Assembly: GCA_963797115.1 (NCBI GenBank)
Contig: CAWCOH010000001.1
Span: forward strand, 1,364,001-1,428,000
Reading direction: 5' to 3'
Origin: AP-15 sp963797115
GTDB taxonomy: Bacteria > Pseudomonadota > Alphaproteobacteria > ATCC43930 > CGMCC-115725
DNA length: 64,000 nucleotides
In this document: positions 16,609 through 26,055 of the stretch, one piece after another
Position numbering within the stretch: position 1 is the stretch's first letter
How the letters are laid out: each line of letters starts with the position of its first letter
Notes under the pieces: generated by a model
Database searches by the model: none
Told to the model about the DNA's origin: nothing
What the model saw: the letters and a program-made list of their open reading frames with translations, nothing else
Made by a program: the position numbers and the translations under genes

Positions 16609-17413
16609 GTGGATATGCCGAGCAGTGTTGCTTCGGTGTTCAGCGAGGCGGAGGATTTCGAGGTTGCGTTACGCGAGGAGGGCTGCCTCGGCCTGCTAGT
16701 CACCGGACCTGGCGCGTTTCGAGCGCGGCTCACCCGGGTCGCCTTGCACCGCCTGCGGTTGTCAGCTGCCGAGGAGCACCTGCCGCGGGTCGCCCTTGTT
16801 GCCGTGCCGGCTGACATGATCCTGGTGCCATTGCCGAGCGGCAGCGGACCCGCGCTGATCTGGGGCGGAGTCAGGTTGGGAGCGGGCGATATCATGACGC
16901 TCGGAGCGGGCCGGCGCCTGCACATGCGTACCGACGGACCTTGTCGTTGGGGGTCGATCTGGTTGTCGGCCGCGGAGCTGGCCCGCTGTGGCGGCGCGAC
17001 GATAGGAGCCGGCTTCGCCGTTCCCTCCGGCGCCCAAGCATGGCGGTTGCGGCCGGCGATGATCAGGCATCTGCGCCACCTCCATTCGGTTGGCATCGCA
17101 GCGATCGAACGTGGTCATCGCAGGCGAAACGGCGCACGGGCTGGAGCAGCAATTGATCGATGCTGTGGTCGACTGCCTCGCAAAGGGCTCGGCCATCGAA
17201 ACTCCGCCTGCCATAATCGGGCGCCAGGATGCCGCGGTCCGCTTCGAAGCGCTATTGCAAACGGAGCCGGAGCGGGTTTTCCGGACGGCCGAAATCTGTC
17301 AGACGCTCGGCATCCCGGTGCGAACCCTTCACATATCCTGCGAGGAACAGCTCGGCATGGGCCCGACCGAGTACATCCGCCGCCGGCGCGTGCAACCGGC
17401 GGACCCCGCGTGA
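16609..17413 (+). pseudogene. AraC-family transcriptional regulator, frameshifted and C-terminally lost
   Basis: The first frame gives an N-terminal sensing region (GCLGLLVTGPGAFRARL, LGAGDIMTLGAGRRLHM) up to IRHLRHLHSVGIAAI. Near 17100 the homology moves to another frame: RSNVVIAGETAHGLEQQLID, then RVFRTAEICQTLGIPVRTLH and LGMGPTEYIRRRRVQ, which is the AraC HTH. The frame then stops after QPADPA, where an intact AraC protein would carry about 30 more residues. At least one indel plus loss of the C-terminal end make it inactive. It abuts the acetamidase/formamidase fragment, so it may once have regulated that gene. Confidence 0.65.
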
Positions 17414-17631
17414 ATGGCAGTGAGAGAAGGCCGTACCGGTGCGACCGGCCGCACCGACCACTTGTGGTTCCGGCCACTTCGGCGACGGTGCATTGGGGCT
17501 ATTTTAGCCGGTCGCTGACGCCGGTTCTCGCGGTCGAGTCGGAAAATTTCGTCACGATCGAAACGCTGACCCACCACGCCAATGACGATCACGCGCGCAT
17601 GGGGTGCTACAGGTTCATGAAGCGGCGGTAA
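17414..17631 (+). pseudogene. acetamidase/formamidase, N-terminal fragment
   Basis: Starting MAVREGR and then changing frame, the sequence reads LVVPATSATVHWGYFSRSLT, then VLAVESENFVTIETLTHHAN, which matches the first 60 or so residues of acetamidase/formamidase. It ends after HARMGCYRFMKRR, where its 3' end overlaps the end of the converging Rieske gene. The same N-terminal sequence occurs again on the minus strand at 27240-27358, so this is a truncated paralogous copy. The missing remainder suggests a recombination breakpoint at about 17600. Confidence 0.6.
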
Positions 17632-18818
17632 GTGGCGCCAGAACCCGCGCACCTGAGGTTTCGGTCGTGCGAGCCTTCGGCGACGGGCCGACCTCGCGCC
17701 CGCCCATTTCGAGGATTGCGGTCTGCTCGCGCTCGCCGCGGATAGCGTTCTGCACAAACTCGCCGATGGCACCGTCTTCGAGCGAGATCAAGCCTGCCGG
17801 CCCGAACAGGTTGCTCTGCCGTAAGCGGATAATGCGGGTCTTGCGCTTGTCGTCTTCGGTGAAGCCGAGAAAGGTCCAGAACAGCTCGGATTGGAACGGG
17901 CCGCGCGGCACCATCTGCCGGATCGCGATGGTGTTGAGGCTCTGCTGCAAATTCAGGCACGGGAACAAGGTCATGATCGAATTGGTGATGCCGTCATCCC
18001 ATTCGATCCAGTCCTCGATCAGTCGCGGGTCGGCGAGCGCATAGCCCACGTCGTTGGCACGCAGGGCGGCCCTATCATAATTCCCACTGACCTGGTCGGT
18101 GTGCCGCCGGGCGTATACGAGGTGGTGCCATCCGGCTTCGTCCATCGCGATGCCGCCTTCGGCCGACAAACGGTTCAGCTTGAACATCGTCGCGAAAGAG
18201 TGGAGCAGGCTCGGATGATAAGTATCCCGCGAATTCTCGGCATAGAGCTTCCAATTGCAGTGCATCGTCTGGCTGCATCAGCCGAGGATCCGGTAGGGCC
18301 GGTCGAGCGTGCGCTCGACATGGGCTACGAACCGGGCCCCGAGAAATTCCTCGAGCGGCATCACCGCCGCAGCGAAGGAGCCGAAGATCATGCCGCGGAT
18401 CGTCTCGACCCTGAGGCGGAGGAGCGAATGCTCGGCCATGTCGAAATCTGCCGGCATGCCCACTTGCCTGCGCACCCCCAAGCGGAAAGCGACGCTCTTC
18501 AGCCTGCCGTCGAAATCGTAGACCCAGTTATGGTAAGGGCAGGTCAGGGCCGAGACGTTACCCGAGAGCTGGTAGCAGATCATCGAGCCCTTGTGGGCGC
18601 AGCGGTTGACCACCGCCTTGATATTGCCGTCCTTGGCGCGAATAGCGATGACCGGTGTATCGCCGATATGACTGGTGATGTAATCGCCGGCTGACGGGAT
18701 GTCGATCTCGAGGCCGAGGTTAATTCCACACCGGGCCGCGAAAGATCTGCTCCTGCTCGGTGGCGTAGAGATCGGCGTCCTCGTAAACAAAATACGGAAC
18801 GCGCGTCACCCCCCTCAT
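17607..18818 (-). pseudogene. Rieske [2Fe-2S] ring-hydroxylating oxygenase alpha subunit, several lesions
   Basis: The reconstructed protein starts at ATG 18818 with VTRVPYFVYEDADLYATEQE and IFRGPVWN, shifts frame near 18720 into LGLEIDIPSAGDYITSHIGD, and carries the Rieske ligands CAHKGSMIC and CPYHNWVYDFDG. An in-frame TGA at 18278-18280 interrupts it between RILG and MHCNWKLYAENSRDTYHPSL, the non-haem iron site region. Two more shifts near 17655 and 17635 are needed to reach the natural end VRGFWRH, YRRFMNL. With about three indels and one stop it is non-functional as given. It is the first of two Rieske oxygenases in this region. Confidence 0.75.
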
Positions 18819-18988
18819 CAGGCCAGCAATGCTGCGAGTTTCTCCCTCCTATCATTCTTTCATCCTCGCCCGATGCTCTGCGGCAGCAATTGACGCAAGA
18901 GGTGTGCCACGGTGCCGCCGGCAATACCGGCCCAAGGTGGCACGGTTCGTGCGGGCCTAGTCGTACTGCAGTCGCTGGAGAAGAGACC

Positions 18989-20113
18989 ATGAGCATAAAC
19001 GGCCGATTGTCGCGTCGCCGGTTTCTTCGCGGTACGGGCACCGCGGCACTCGGAGCCGCAGGCGGCATCGCTTGCCCTCGCCTGGTCTTCGCCCAAAACA
19101 AAAAGGCAATCAAATTCACGCTTGCCTGGGTGGCGGAGGGCGGCAGTCTGTTTTGTTTCGCGGCCAAGGGCATGGGATTTTGGGAAAAACACGGGCTCCA
19201 TGTCGACATCGCGCGCGGGTCGGGATCGCTCGCCGCCTCCCAAGCGATCGGTGAAGGGCGGTTCGACTTCGGAATGTCCACACCGTCGATCGCGATTTTG
19301 CAGACCATCAAAGGGCTGCCGACAATGGCGCTCGCCGCGTGCGCATATGATGCGACGATGGGCATCGGCGTTTTGAACGACGGCCCGATCAAGACCCCTA
19401 TGGATCTCGAGGGCCGCAAGATGGCGTCGGTGGCCTCTTCGGGCGACTACCCGTTCGTGCCGCTGTTTGCCGAAAAGGCGGGCTTTGATCTCGCCAAGGT
19501 GGAGCGCATTCAGGTCGACAACAAGGTACGCGACCGGTTGCTGCCCGAGGGTAAGGTCGACGCGATCTCGGGCTATGCCAGCAGTGCCATGCCGAGCTAT
19601 GTCGCCACCGGGGTCAAGGCGCATTTCATGCTGTTCAGCAACTACGGCATCCTCAACTACGGCACCACGGTGATGACCCAACCGCGGCGCATCGCCGAGG
19701 AGCCGCAACTGTGCGCCGCCTTTGTCGACGGCATGATGCAGGGTTTGAAGGCGACACTGCTCGATCCCGGCGAGGCGATAAAGGTGTTCTTCAGGCAGGT
19801 GCCGGAAATGGCGCTGGCGGGCCAGGCGCGCGAGCAGATCCGGGTCGGCACCGGCATTCTGGCCTACGTCGCCGCGCGCGAGGTCATCAAGACCAAGGGC
19901 ATGGGGTATATGGAGCCCGGCGACTACCAGTCGATGACCGATCTGGTGATGAAATACCTTGCCAAGGAAGGCGACCAGCGCCCTGAAATTCCCACGATGA
20001 TGACGAACCAATTTGTCGGCGACCACAAGCCGTCGGCGACGGAGTGGGACCAAATGCAGAAGAACGCTCGGGAGTTTCGCACCTATTTGAGATCACCCCC
20101 GAAGGACGCGTAG
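18989..20113 (+). CDS. ABC transporter substrate-binding protein (NitT/TauT type), Tat signal
   Basis: The 374-residue protein starts with a Tat signal (LSRRRFLRGTGTAALGAAGG). The mature part has the NMT1/SsuA-like pattern IKFTLAWVAEGGSLFCF, GLHVDIARGSGS, GEGRFDFGMS and DLEGRKMASVASSGDYPF. It captures a small solute in the periplasm for the importer encoded downstream. GGAGA about eight bases before ATG 18989 supports this start over a longer reading from 18890. It is clearly paralogous to the binding protein at 22131. Substrate unknown; context suggests an aromatic or nitrogenous compound. Confidence 0.88.
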   Translation: MSINGRLSRRRFLRGTGTAALGAAGGIACPRLVFAQNKKAIKFTLAWVAEGGSLFCFAAKGMGFWEKHGLHVDIARGSGSLAASQAIGEGRFDFGMSTPSIAILQTIKGLPTMALAACAYDATMGIGVLNDGPIKTPMDLEGRKMASVASSGDYPFVPLFAEKAGFDLAKVERIQVDNKVRDRLLPEGKVDAISGYASSAMPSYVATGVKAHFMLFSNYGILNYGTTVMTQPRRIAEEPQLCAAFVDGMMQGLKATLLDPGEAIKVFFRQVPEMALAGQAREQIRVGTGILAYVAAREVIKTKGMGYMEPGDYQSMTDLVMKYLAKEGDQRPEIPTMMTNQFVGDHKPSATEWDQMQKNAREFRTYLRSPPKDA

Positions 20114-20449
20114 GAGAGCACGAGCGAGGTACGCAAGCTCGGGCCATGATATTGACAATATCATAATCAATTTAGTACATCGCGCTGATGTCCGGCGGCC
20201 TTGGCATGCGTCACTGGCACCATTAAGTTGCCGTAATCGTACTATATATCGGTATGGGCATCGGCTTCCCGAGCGGGTGCGGGATTGTCGGGTAGGAGTT
20301 GGCGATGCCTGATCTCGACCTGATAAAACAGGAGAAACAGGACCGGCGCGGGTGGTTCGAACGCATCGTCGGGCCGTATGGCGAACCCGCGGGTTCCCCG
20401 CAGCACGTGGCACGCCGCTTGCGTGCCACGGTGGGCGAGGGAGCAGCGC
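20114..20449. other. intergenic region with operator-like palindrome, doubtful small ORF
   Basis: This 336-bp gap holds a 19-bp palindrome listed separately and an AT-rich stretch to about 20260. A reading from ATG 20305 (MPDLDLIKQEKQDRRGWFER) runs to 20550 and overlaps the ATPase start by 101 bases; it has TAGGAG upstream but no recognised family, so I did not call it. An internal promoter for the ATPase-permease-binding protein genes is likely. Confidence 0.45.
20146..20164. promoter_or_regulatory. perfect 19-bp palindrome, operator candidate
   Basis: ATGATATTGACAATATCAT is a perfect inverted repeat of two 9-bp arms around a central A, in otherwise GC-rich DNA. It contains TTGACA at 20152-20157, which could serve as a -35 element, so a bound regulator would block the promoter. 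It sits 33 bp after the first binding-protein gene and about 290 bp before the ATPase gene. Which regulator uses it is unknown. Confidence 0.6.
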
Positions 20450-21286
20450 ATGCGGGTCGGCCAAGAAGAGTGCTACGTCGAAGTTGCGGAGGTCGGAAAG
20501 GTCTACCGCAACGGTACGGCCGCGGCGATCGAGGCCGTCAGCTCGGTTAGCTTCAAAGTGGCGCGTGGGGAGTTTGTCGCGGTTCTCGGCCCGTCTGGTT
20601 GCGGCAAGAGCACCCTCTTGATGATGGTAGGCGGCCTTGAAGCCGTGACGGCCGGCCATATCGCGATCGGCGGTGCGCCGGTGACCGGCCCGCGCACCAG
20701 CATCGGCATCAGTTTCCAGGATCCGACATTGCTGCCGTGGAAGAGCGCCTACGACAATGTGCTGTTCCCGATCCGCGTCCTCAGACGCCCCATGGCTCCC
20801 TACCTCGACGTCGCGCGCCAGCTGCTGGAGCGGGTTGGCCTCGAGGGCTTCATGCACAAGAAGCCGCATGAGTTGTCGGGCGGAATGCGCCAACGCGTCG
20901 CGATCTGTCGGGCGCTGGTCTACGATCCCGAGCTGTTGCTGATGGACGAGCCGTTCAGCGCGCTCGATGCGATCACCCGCGACGAGATGAACGAGCTGTT
21001 GCTCGATCTCTGGCAGCAATACACCAAGACCGCGCTGTTCGTGACGCACAGCATCCGTGAGGCGGTGCTCCTCGCCGATCGTGTGCTGGTCATGACGAGG
21101 CGCCCGGCGACGATCGTCGAAGATTTGACGATCCCCTTTGCCCGACCGCGCCCGATGGCAATCGGCGAGAGTCGAGAGTTCAACACAATCTGCGGGCATT
21201 TGCGCGAGCGCATCGAGGAAGGACACTACCGCGAGCGCGGACGCCGGTTCGAGGCGAATATGGTGCCCCAGGAGCTGGTCGGATGA
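20450..21286 (+). CDS. ABC transporter ATP-binding protein (NitT/TauT type)
   Basis: The 278-residue ATPase has Walker A (LGPSGCGKSTLL), Q-loop (ISFQDPTLLPW), signature (ELSGGMRQRVAI), Walker B (LLLMDEPFSALD) and H-loop (VTHSIREAVLLADR), all in the SsuB/TauB/NrtD style. It energises import with the permease, whose ATG overlaps its stop (ATGA). GAGGGAG precedes ATG 20450 at normal spacing. No second ATPase gene accompanies the second permease and binding protein downstream, so this ATPase may serve both sets. Confidence 0.93.
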   Translation: MRVGQEECYVEVAEVGKVYRNGTAAAIEAVSSVSFKVARGEFVAVLGPSGCGKSTLLMMVGGLEAVTAGHIAIGGAPVTGPRTSIGISFQDPTLLPWKSAYDNVLFPIRVLRRPMAPYLDVARQLLERVGLEGFMHKKPHELSGGMRQRVAICRALVYDPELLLMDEPFSALDAITRDEMNELLLDLWQQYTKTALFVTHSIREAVLLADRVLVMTRRPATIVEDLTIPFARPRPMAIGESREFNTICGHLRERIEEGHYRERGRRFEANMVPQELVG

Positions 21287-22110
21287 CCGCCGAATTCCCG
21301 GTTGCGCCGCGGATTGTTGCGTCGCCTGTCTGGCAAGCCGACAAGGCGCTGCTGGCCCTGCGGCGCTTGCGGCCCGTCATTCTGCCGGCAGTGACCGCAG
21401 CGGCGGCATTGCTCGTTTGGCAGATGGTCGTTACCGCGCTTCGCGTGCCGGCGGTGATTCTGCCGCCGCCAGTCGAGATCGCGCACGAGCTATGGCGGGT
21501 TCTGCCGGCGCTGATGCATCACGTGCTGCCGACTACGCTCGACTCGCTGATGGCATTTTTCGCCGCATCGGTGCTCGGTATCGGCCTTGCAATCGTCATC
21601 ACCTATTCGCCGTTTCTGCGCGACATGCTCTACCCCAATCTGGTCCTCTTCCAGCTGATTCCGAAGGTCGCGCTGGCGCCGCTGTTTGTCGTTTGGCTTG
21701 GAATCAGCAGCGAGTCGCGTGTCGCCTTTGCTGCCTTTGTCAGCTTCTTTCCCGTAGTGATCTCGGCTGCGGTCGGCTTCGCCAATATCGAGGGCTCGGC
21801 ATTGCGGCTGTGCCGTTCGCTGACGGCCACCGAATGGCAGTCCTTTGTCATGGTGCGCTTCCCATTCGCACTGCCGGCGATCTTCAGCGGCATGAAGATT
21901 GCGATGACCATGGCGGTCATCGGCGTGATCATCGGCGAATTCATCTCGGCCAAGGCGGGGCTCGGCTTTTACATCCTCTATGCCAGCTCGCGGATGGAAA
22001 CGGCGGTCATTTTCGCGGCCCTCCTCGTGCTCTGCGTGATCGGCGTGGCGCTGTTCGGCGCCGTAGCACTCGCTGAGGGCCTGGTGCGCCGGTCCTATGG
22101 CAGGCGGTGA
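21283..22110 (+). CDS. ABC transporter permease (NitT/TauT type)
   Basis: The 275-residue protein has six or so hydrophobic helices and the binding-protein-dependent permease (EAA) loop in FVMVRFPFALPAIFSGMKIA, then GVIIGEFISAKAGLGFYIL. The conserved segment LYPNLVLFQLIPKVALAPLF is shared with the second permease at 24738, showing a duplication. It forms the membrane channel with the ATPase encoded upstream, to which it is coupled by an ATGA overlap. A GTGA overlap at 22107 links it to the next reading frame. Confidence 0.9.
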   Translation: MTAEFPVAPRIVASPVWQADKALLALRRLRPVILPAVTAAAALLVWQMVVTALRVPAVILPPPVEIAHELWRVLPALMHHVLPTTLDSLMAFFAASVLGIGLAIVITYSPFLRDMLYPNLVLFQLIPKVALAPLFVVWLGISSESRVAFAAFVSFFPVVISAAVGFANIEGSALRLCRSLTATEWQSFVMVRFPFALPAIFSGMKIAMTMAVIGVIIGEFISAKAGLGFYILYASSRMETAVIFAALLVLCVIGVALFGAVALAEGLVRRSYGRR

Positions 22111-22130
22111 CGCCGGGAATTAGGGGGCAA

Positions 22131-23216
22131 ATGACAACGCGTCGCGGAATATCACGAAGGGGCTTCCTGGCCAGGACGGCGGCAGCCAGTGCGGTCCTAT
22201 TGCCGATGCCGGCCGTCGCTAGACCCCGCCACGTCAAATTTACGCTCGCTTGGCTGGCGCAAGGCAGCTCCGTGTACGTGTTCGTTGCGCGCGCTCGGAC
22301 GATGAAGCCTCGCGGCATCGACCTCGAGATCGCTCGCGGCTTCGGCTCGATGGCGTCAGCGCAAGGGATCGCCACGGGTCAGTTCGACTTCGGCATTGTC
22401 GCGGCCCCGTCGCTGATCCTGTCGGTGGCCAAGGATCTGCCACTGATCGCGCTCGCAACTTGCGACTACAATTCGACGATGGGCGTGGGCTTTCTCGCAA
22501 ATTCACCGATCCTGAAGCCGCGGGATCTTGCGGGCAAGAAGGTCGCCTCGGTGCCGACCTCCGGCGAATTTCCGTTTTTCCCCGCCTATGCCGAAAAGGT
22601 CGGGCTCGCCGCGAACTCGATCGAATTTGTTCATGTCGACAACAAGGTGCTCGATCGCGTACTCATGGAGAGGCAGGTCGACGCAATCACGTCCTTCGCT
22701 CTGGGAAGTGCCTCGGCGATGCTGTCGAAAGGGGTGCCGAGTCGCTGGATGCTCTACAGCGCGGCCGGAATTCGCAACCACGGCCAGACGATCGCGACCC
22801 CGAGGAAGACACTGGAAACCGACCCGGCGCTGTGCGAAGCGATCACCGACGGCTTGCTCGAAGCGGTCGTTTATACCTTGACCGATCCGCAGGAGTCGCT
22901 GGAGTTGTTTCAGAGGGAGGTGCCGGAGATGGCGCTCAATCCCAGCTCCAAGGAATTCGCCCGAATTGGGCTCGGCATGTGGCAGCATGGAATCGATCGC
23001 CCGGAGGCGCATGAGCACGGGCTGGGGTGGTCAGATCCGGCGGCCTACGCAGAGACGACCGACCTCGTCATGCGCTACCTGATGGAGCCTGGACCCAGGC
23101 GGCCCGATCCCGAGGCAACCTTTACCAACCGCTTTGCGGGCAAGATCAAGCTGGGCGCATCCGATTGGACCGGTGTCCGCGCTCGAGTCTCTGAATTCGA
23201 CAAGTATCTGAGCTGA
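22131..23216 (+). CDS. second NitT/TauT-type substrate-binding protein, Tat signal
   Basis: The 361-residue protein has a Tat signal (SRRGFLARTAAASAVLLPMP) and the same fold and motifs as the protein at 18989: VKFTLAWLAQGSSVYVF, DLEIARGFGSMASAQ, GQFDFGI, KKVASVPTSGEFPF and VDNKVLDR. The two are paralogs, so the locus may import two related solutes or one may be a spare copy. AGGGGG precedes ATG 22131; a GTG at 22107 overlapping the permease stop would add eight residues and is a real alternative. Confidence 0.87.
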   Translation: MTTRRGISRRGFLARTAAASAVLLPMPAVARPRHVKFTLAWLAQGSSVYVFVARARTMKPRGIDLEIARGFGSMASAQGIATGQFDFGIVAAPSLILSVAKDLPLIALATCDYNSTMGVGFLANSPILKPRDLAGKKVASVPTSGEFPFFPAYAEKVGLAANSIEFVHVDNKVLDRVLMERQVDAITSFALGSASAMLSKGVPSRWMLYSAAGIRNHGQTIATPRKTLETDPALCEAITDGLLEAVVYTLTDPQESLELFQREVPEMALNPSSKEFARIGLGMWQHGIDRPEAHEHGLGWSDPAAYAETTDLVMRYLMEPGPRRPDPEATFTNRFAGKIKLGASDWTGVRARVSEFDKYLS

Positions 23217-23256
23217 CCAGCGCACAAATCCAATCCTGGACCCAAGGAGCCTCGAG

Positions 23257-24492
23257 ATGACCTCACAGACAGAAAACGAATTGTTGACGCGTGTCGGCCC
23301 GGGGACCCCGATGGGCACGCTGATGCGGCAATACTGGCTGCCGGCCTGCCTGTCGTCGGAACTGAAGGTCGATGGCGACCCGCTCCGGCTGATGCTGTTG
23401 GGTGAGCGCCTGATCGCCTTTCGCGACAGCGCAGGACGGGTCGGCGTGCTTGACCAGCGCTGCCCGCACCGTTGCGCGTCGTTGTTCTTCGGCCGCAACG
23501 AAGAAGGCGGCCTGCGCTGCGTCTATCATGGCTGGAAATTCGACACTGCCGGGAATTGCCTCGACATGCCCAATCTGCCGGCGGATCAGGACTTTCGGCA
23601 AAAGGTCAAGGCAAAGGCCTATAAGGTGGCCGAGCGCGCCGGTCTGATCTACGTCTATTTGGGCGAACGCGCGGTGGCACCCCCGTTGCCGGCCCTCGAG
23701 GCGATGCTCTGCCCGCCCGACGAGACTAGCCTCTCGGCCCGCCAGCGGGAATGCAACTGGCTGCAGGCGCTGGAAGGCGACATCGATACCTCGCATTTCA
23801 GCTTTCTGCACACCGGCAAGGTCACGATCGACGACATCGATCCCGATCATCTGGAACGGTTTCAATTCACCGATCGCGCGCCGCGCTACCACGCGCAGCC
23901 GACCGACTGGGGCACGATGTATGCGGCCTATCGCCCGGCCCAACCGGGGAACGTCTATTACCGCTTTGCTCATTTTGCGTTTCCGTTCTGGACATTGTTC
24001 CCGAACGGCCCGTTGACCGACAACGTGCTCGCCCAAGGCTGGGTCCCGATGGACAACACGCACACGATGGCGTTCACTTTCAGCTGGACGCGCAAAACCC
24101 CGGTCCTCAGTTCCAACAAGAGGGGTGAGCCGCTGCCGCTGCTCGACCGGGTGAGCTCGACATTGCCCAACACCGCCGACTGGTTCGGCCGCTGGCGTCC
24201 GGTCGCCAACCAGTCGAACGACTATCTGATCGACCGGGAAGCCCAACGCACGATCAGCTACACCGGCATTGACGGTGTGTTTCCGCAGGGCTCGGCGGTC
24301 ACCGAGAGCATGGGCGAGATCTCCGATCGCACCCGCGAGAATCTCGCGCCGAGCGACCGGATGATCGTGATGACGCGGCGGCGTTTGATCGAGGCCGTCC
24401 GAGCACTTGCAGGACAAGGGAACAGTCCCGCCCGGCGTGGACGATCCAGATGTCGGCGGCAACGCTCGCTCGGGCGATCTGATCGCGCCTGA
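23257..24492 (+). CDS. Rieske ring-hydroxylating oxygenase alpha subunit (phthalate dioxygenase-like), 3' frameshift
   Basis: This oxygenase has the Rieske ligands CPHRCASLFFG and CVYHGWKFDTAGNC, followed by the catalytic domain with non-haem iron His residues in EGDIDTSHFSFLHTGK. The nearest type is phthalate 4,5-dioxygenase-like, acting with a separate reductase that is not present nearby. As read the C terminus after LAGQG is out of frame: the expected tail (GTVPPGVDDPDVGGN, then EGQPWLEAYEQTLA and HPVMALAAE) continues in other frames to a natural stop at 24572, so two indels occur near 24405 and 24537. The catalytic core is intact. It is flanked by the paralogous transport genes. Confidence 0.83.
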   Translation: MTSQTENELLTRVGPGTPMGTLMRQYWLPACLSSELKVDGDPLRLMLLGERLIAFRDSAGRVGVLDQRCPHRCASLFFGRNEEGGLRCVYHGWKFDTAGNCLDMPNLPADQDFRQKVKAKAYKVAERAGLIYVYLGERAVAPPLPALEAMLCPPDETSLSARQRECNWLQALEGDIDTSHFSFLHTGKVTIDDIDPDHLERFQFTDRAPRYHAQPTDWGTMYAAYRPAQPGNVYYRFAHFAFPFWTLFPNGPLTDNVLAQGWVPMDNTHTMAFTFSWTRKTPVLSSNKRGEPLPLLDRVSSTLPNTADWFGRWRPVANQSNDYLIDREAQRTISYTGIDGVFPQGSAVTESMGEISDRTRENLAPSDRMIVMTRRRLIEAVRALAGQGNSPARRGRSRCRRQRSLGRSDRA

Positions 24493-24737
24493 GGGCCAGC
24501 CCTGGCTCGAGGCCTACGAGCAGACGCTCGCGGCAGGCGCTGCACCCGGTCATGGCGCTCGCCGCCGAGTGAGCTTGACTCGCGGGCGGGCCCCGCCACC
24601 GGGATACCGCCGTATTGGTCGACGGCGGGTCATGCCGTCGAAGCACTGGCCATTCCAGCGGAGGCAGGCACCAGCGCGCTATGGGTCCCGGCTCCTCGTG
24701 AAGACGAAGGTGGGCGACGCGAGTCGGCGGCCGAGGC

Positions 24738-25533
24738 ATGGCGGTTGGCAATACCGCCTCGGCCCGGCTCGTGTTGCTTGCCGCTCGGGTTTGCGCTGGC
24801 GGTTCGCTCGTGGCCTGGGAATTGTTCTGTCGCGCAAACCGGATTTCGCCGGTGCTATTGCCGCCGCCCTCCGCGGTCTGGTCGGTTCTGTCGGGGAATT
24901 GGGAGATCCTGTTCCAGCAGTCCGTGCCGACGATCGTTCGAGATCCGTCATCAGCTTCGTCGCCGCCACCTTGCTCGGGGTCGCCCTCGCCGATCGCGAT
25001 TACCTTCTCGGCCTGGGTGCGCGAGGCGCTCTATCCCAACATCGTCATGTTCCAGCTGATCCCGAAGATCGCGCTGGCGCCGCTCTTCATAGTGTGGCTG
25101 GGGGTCGGCAGCAGATCATGCATCGTCGTTGCCATCTTTATTGCATTCTTTCCGGTGGTGGTCTCGACCGCGAGCGGATTGGTCAGCGCCAAGCCCGAGA
25201 TATTGCAGCTATGCCGCTCGCTAACGGCGAGCGAGTGGCAGATTTTCCGTCTGGCGCGGTTCCCTTATGCAATGCCCTTCATTTTCGCCGGCATGAAGGT
25301 AGGGGTGACGATGGCGATGATCGGCGTCATCGTCGGCGAATTTATCACCGCCCAGGCGGGGCTCGGCTACATCATAATGTTCGCCTCCTCGGCCGGCGAG
25401 ACGGCGACGGTGCTGGCGGCAGATCGTCCTGCTCTGCGCTATCGGGCTGGCGCTGTTTGGCCTTGTCGCACTGGGCGAGATGGCATTGCGGCGTTGGTAT
25501 GGCGGCGAGATGCCGGTCGGGGGCGTGATATAA
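24738..25533 (+). pseudogene. second NitT/TauT-type ABC permease, frameshifted
   Basis: The reading starts MAVGNTASARLVLLAARVCA and carries the permease core LYPNIVMFQLIPKIALAPLF and GVIVGEFITAQAGLGYIIMF, closely matching the permease at 21283. Between about 24950 and 25005 the homologous sequence VISFVAATLLGVALA lies in another frame, so two compensating indels are present, and near 25422 a third shift moves the last helix (IVLLCAIGLALFGLVALGEM) out of frame. Restoring it gives a natural end at 25533. No second ATPase gene is present. Confidence 0.72.
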
Positions 25534-25596
25534 CGCTGCTCGCCGCGGCATCTCCCGCCGACGGCTCGTGGAGGTTTTGATGGAAGGTCGGTCGAG

Positions 25597-26055
25597 ATGA
25601 ACACTCTCCCCGTCTCTAGCCTTACTCCGGACGCATTCGCGCCGTTCGGGACGATTGGCGTGCCGATCGGCGACGGCGGCCACGCTGCCGGTGATGTCCC
25701 CCTCGACCTGTCGCAGGGCCGGCCGCGATTTTACATTATGCGCCTCGAGCAGCGGGGCCTAGCCTTCGGTCGGATGGCCCGACACAAGCGGGTGACGCAG
25801 TGTCTCGGCACGACCGACGGCAAGCCGTGGCTGATCGCGGTGGCCCCTGCCGGCATCGAATCACCGAGCCTCGCCGACATCCGCGCCTTCGAGGTTCCGG
25901 GGGATCGGTTCATCATGCTGGCGCACGGTACCTGGCATGCCGGGCCTCATTTCACCGAGGATCGCCGTGATTTCTATAATCTCGAGTTGGCCGACACCAA
26001 CACTGCGGATTTCGAGATTTGCCGTCTTGCGGAGCCGATGAGTTTCGCGCTGTAG
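25597..26055 (+). CDS. allA: ureidoglycolate lyase (AllA family)
   Basis: The 152-residue protein matches the ureidoglycolate lyase cupin family: LTPDAFAPFGTIGVPI, HKRVTQCLGTTDGKPWLIAV, IRAFEVPGDRFIMLAHGTWH and DFYNLELADTNTADFEI. The reaction splits ureidoglycolate into glyoxylate and urea in allantoin breakdown, although distant members act on other ureido acids. The gene is intact among frameshifted neighbours. Its company of transporters, Rieske oxygenases and an acetamidase/formamidase suggests use of a nitrogen-containing compound; that is inference. Confidence 0.85.
   Translation: MNTLPVSSLTPDAFAPFGTIGVPIGDGGHAAGDVPLDLSQGRPRFYIMRLEQRGLAFGRMARHKRVTQCLGTTDGKPWLIAVAPAGIESPSLADIRAFEVPGDRFIMLAHGTWHAGPHFTEDRRDFYNLELADTNTADFEICRLAEPMSFAL

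Noticed and set aside
20305..20550. 82-codon reading overlapping the ABC ATPase start
   Set aside because: Overlaps the ATPase by 101 bases and has no recognised family, although TAGGAG lies upstream.
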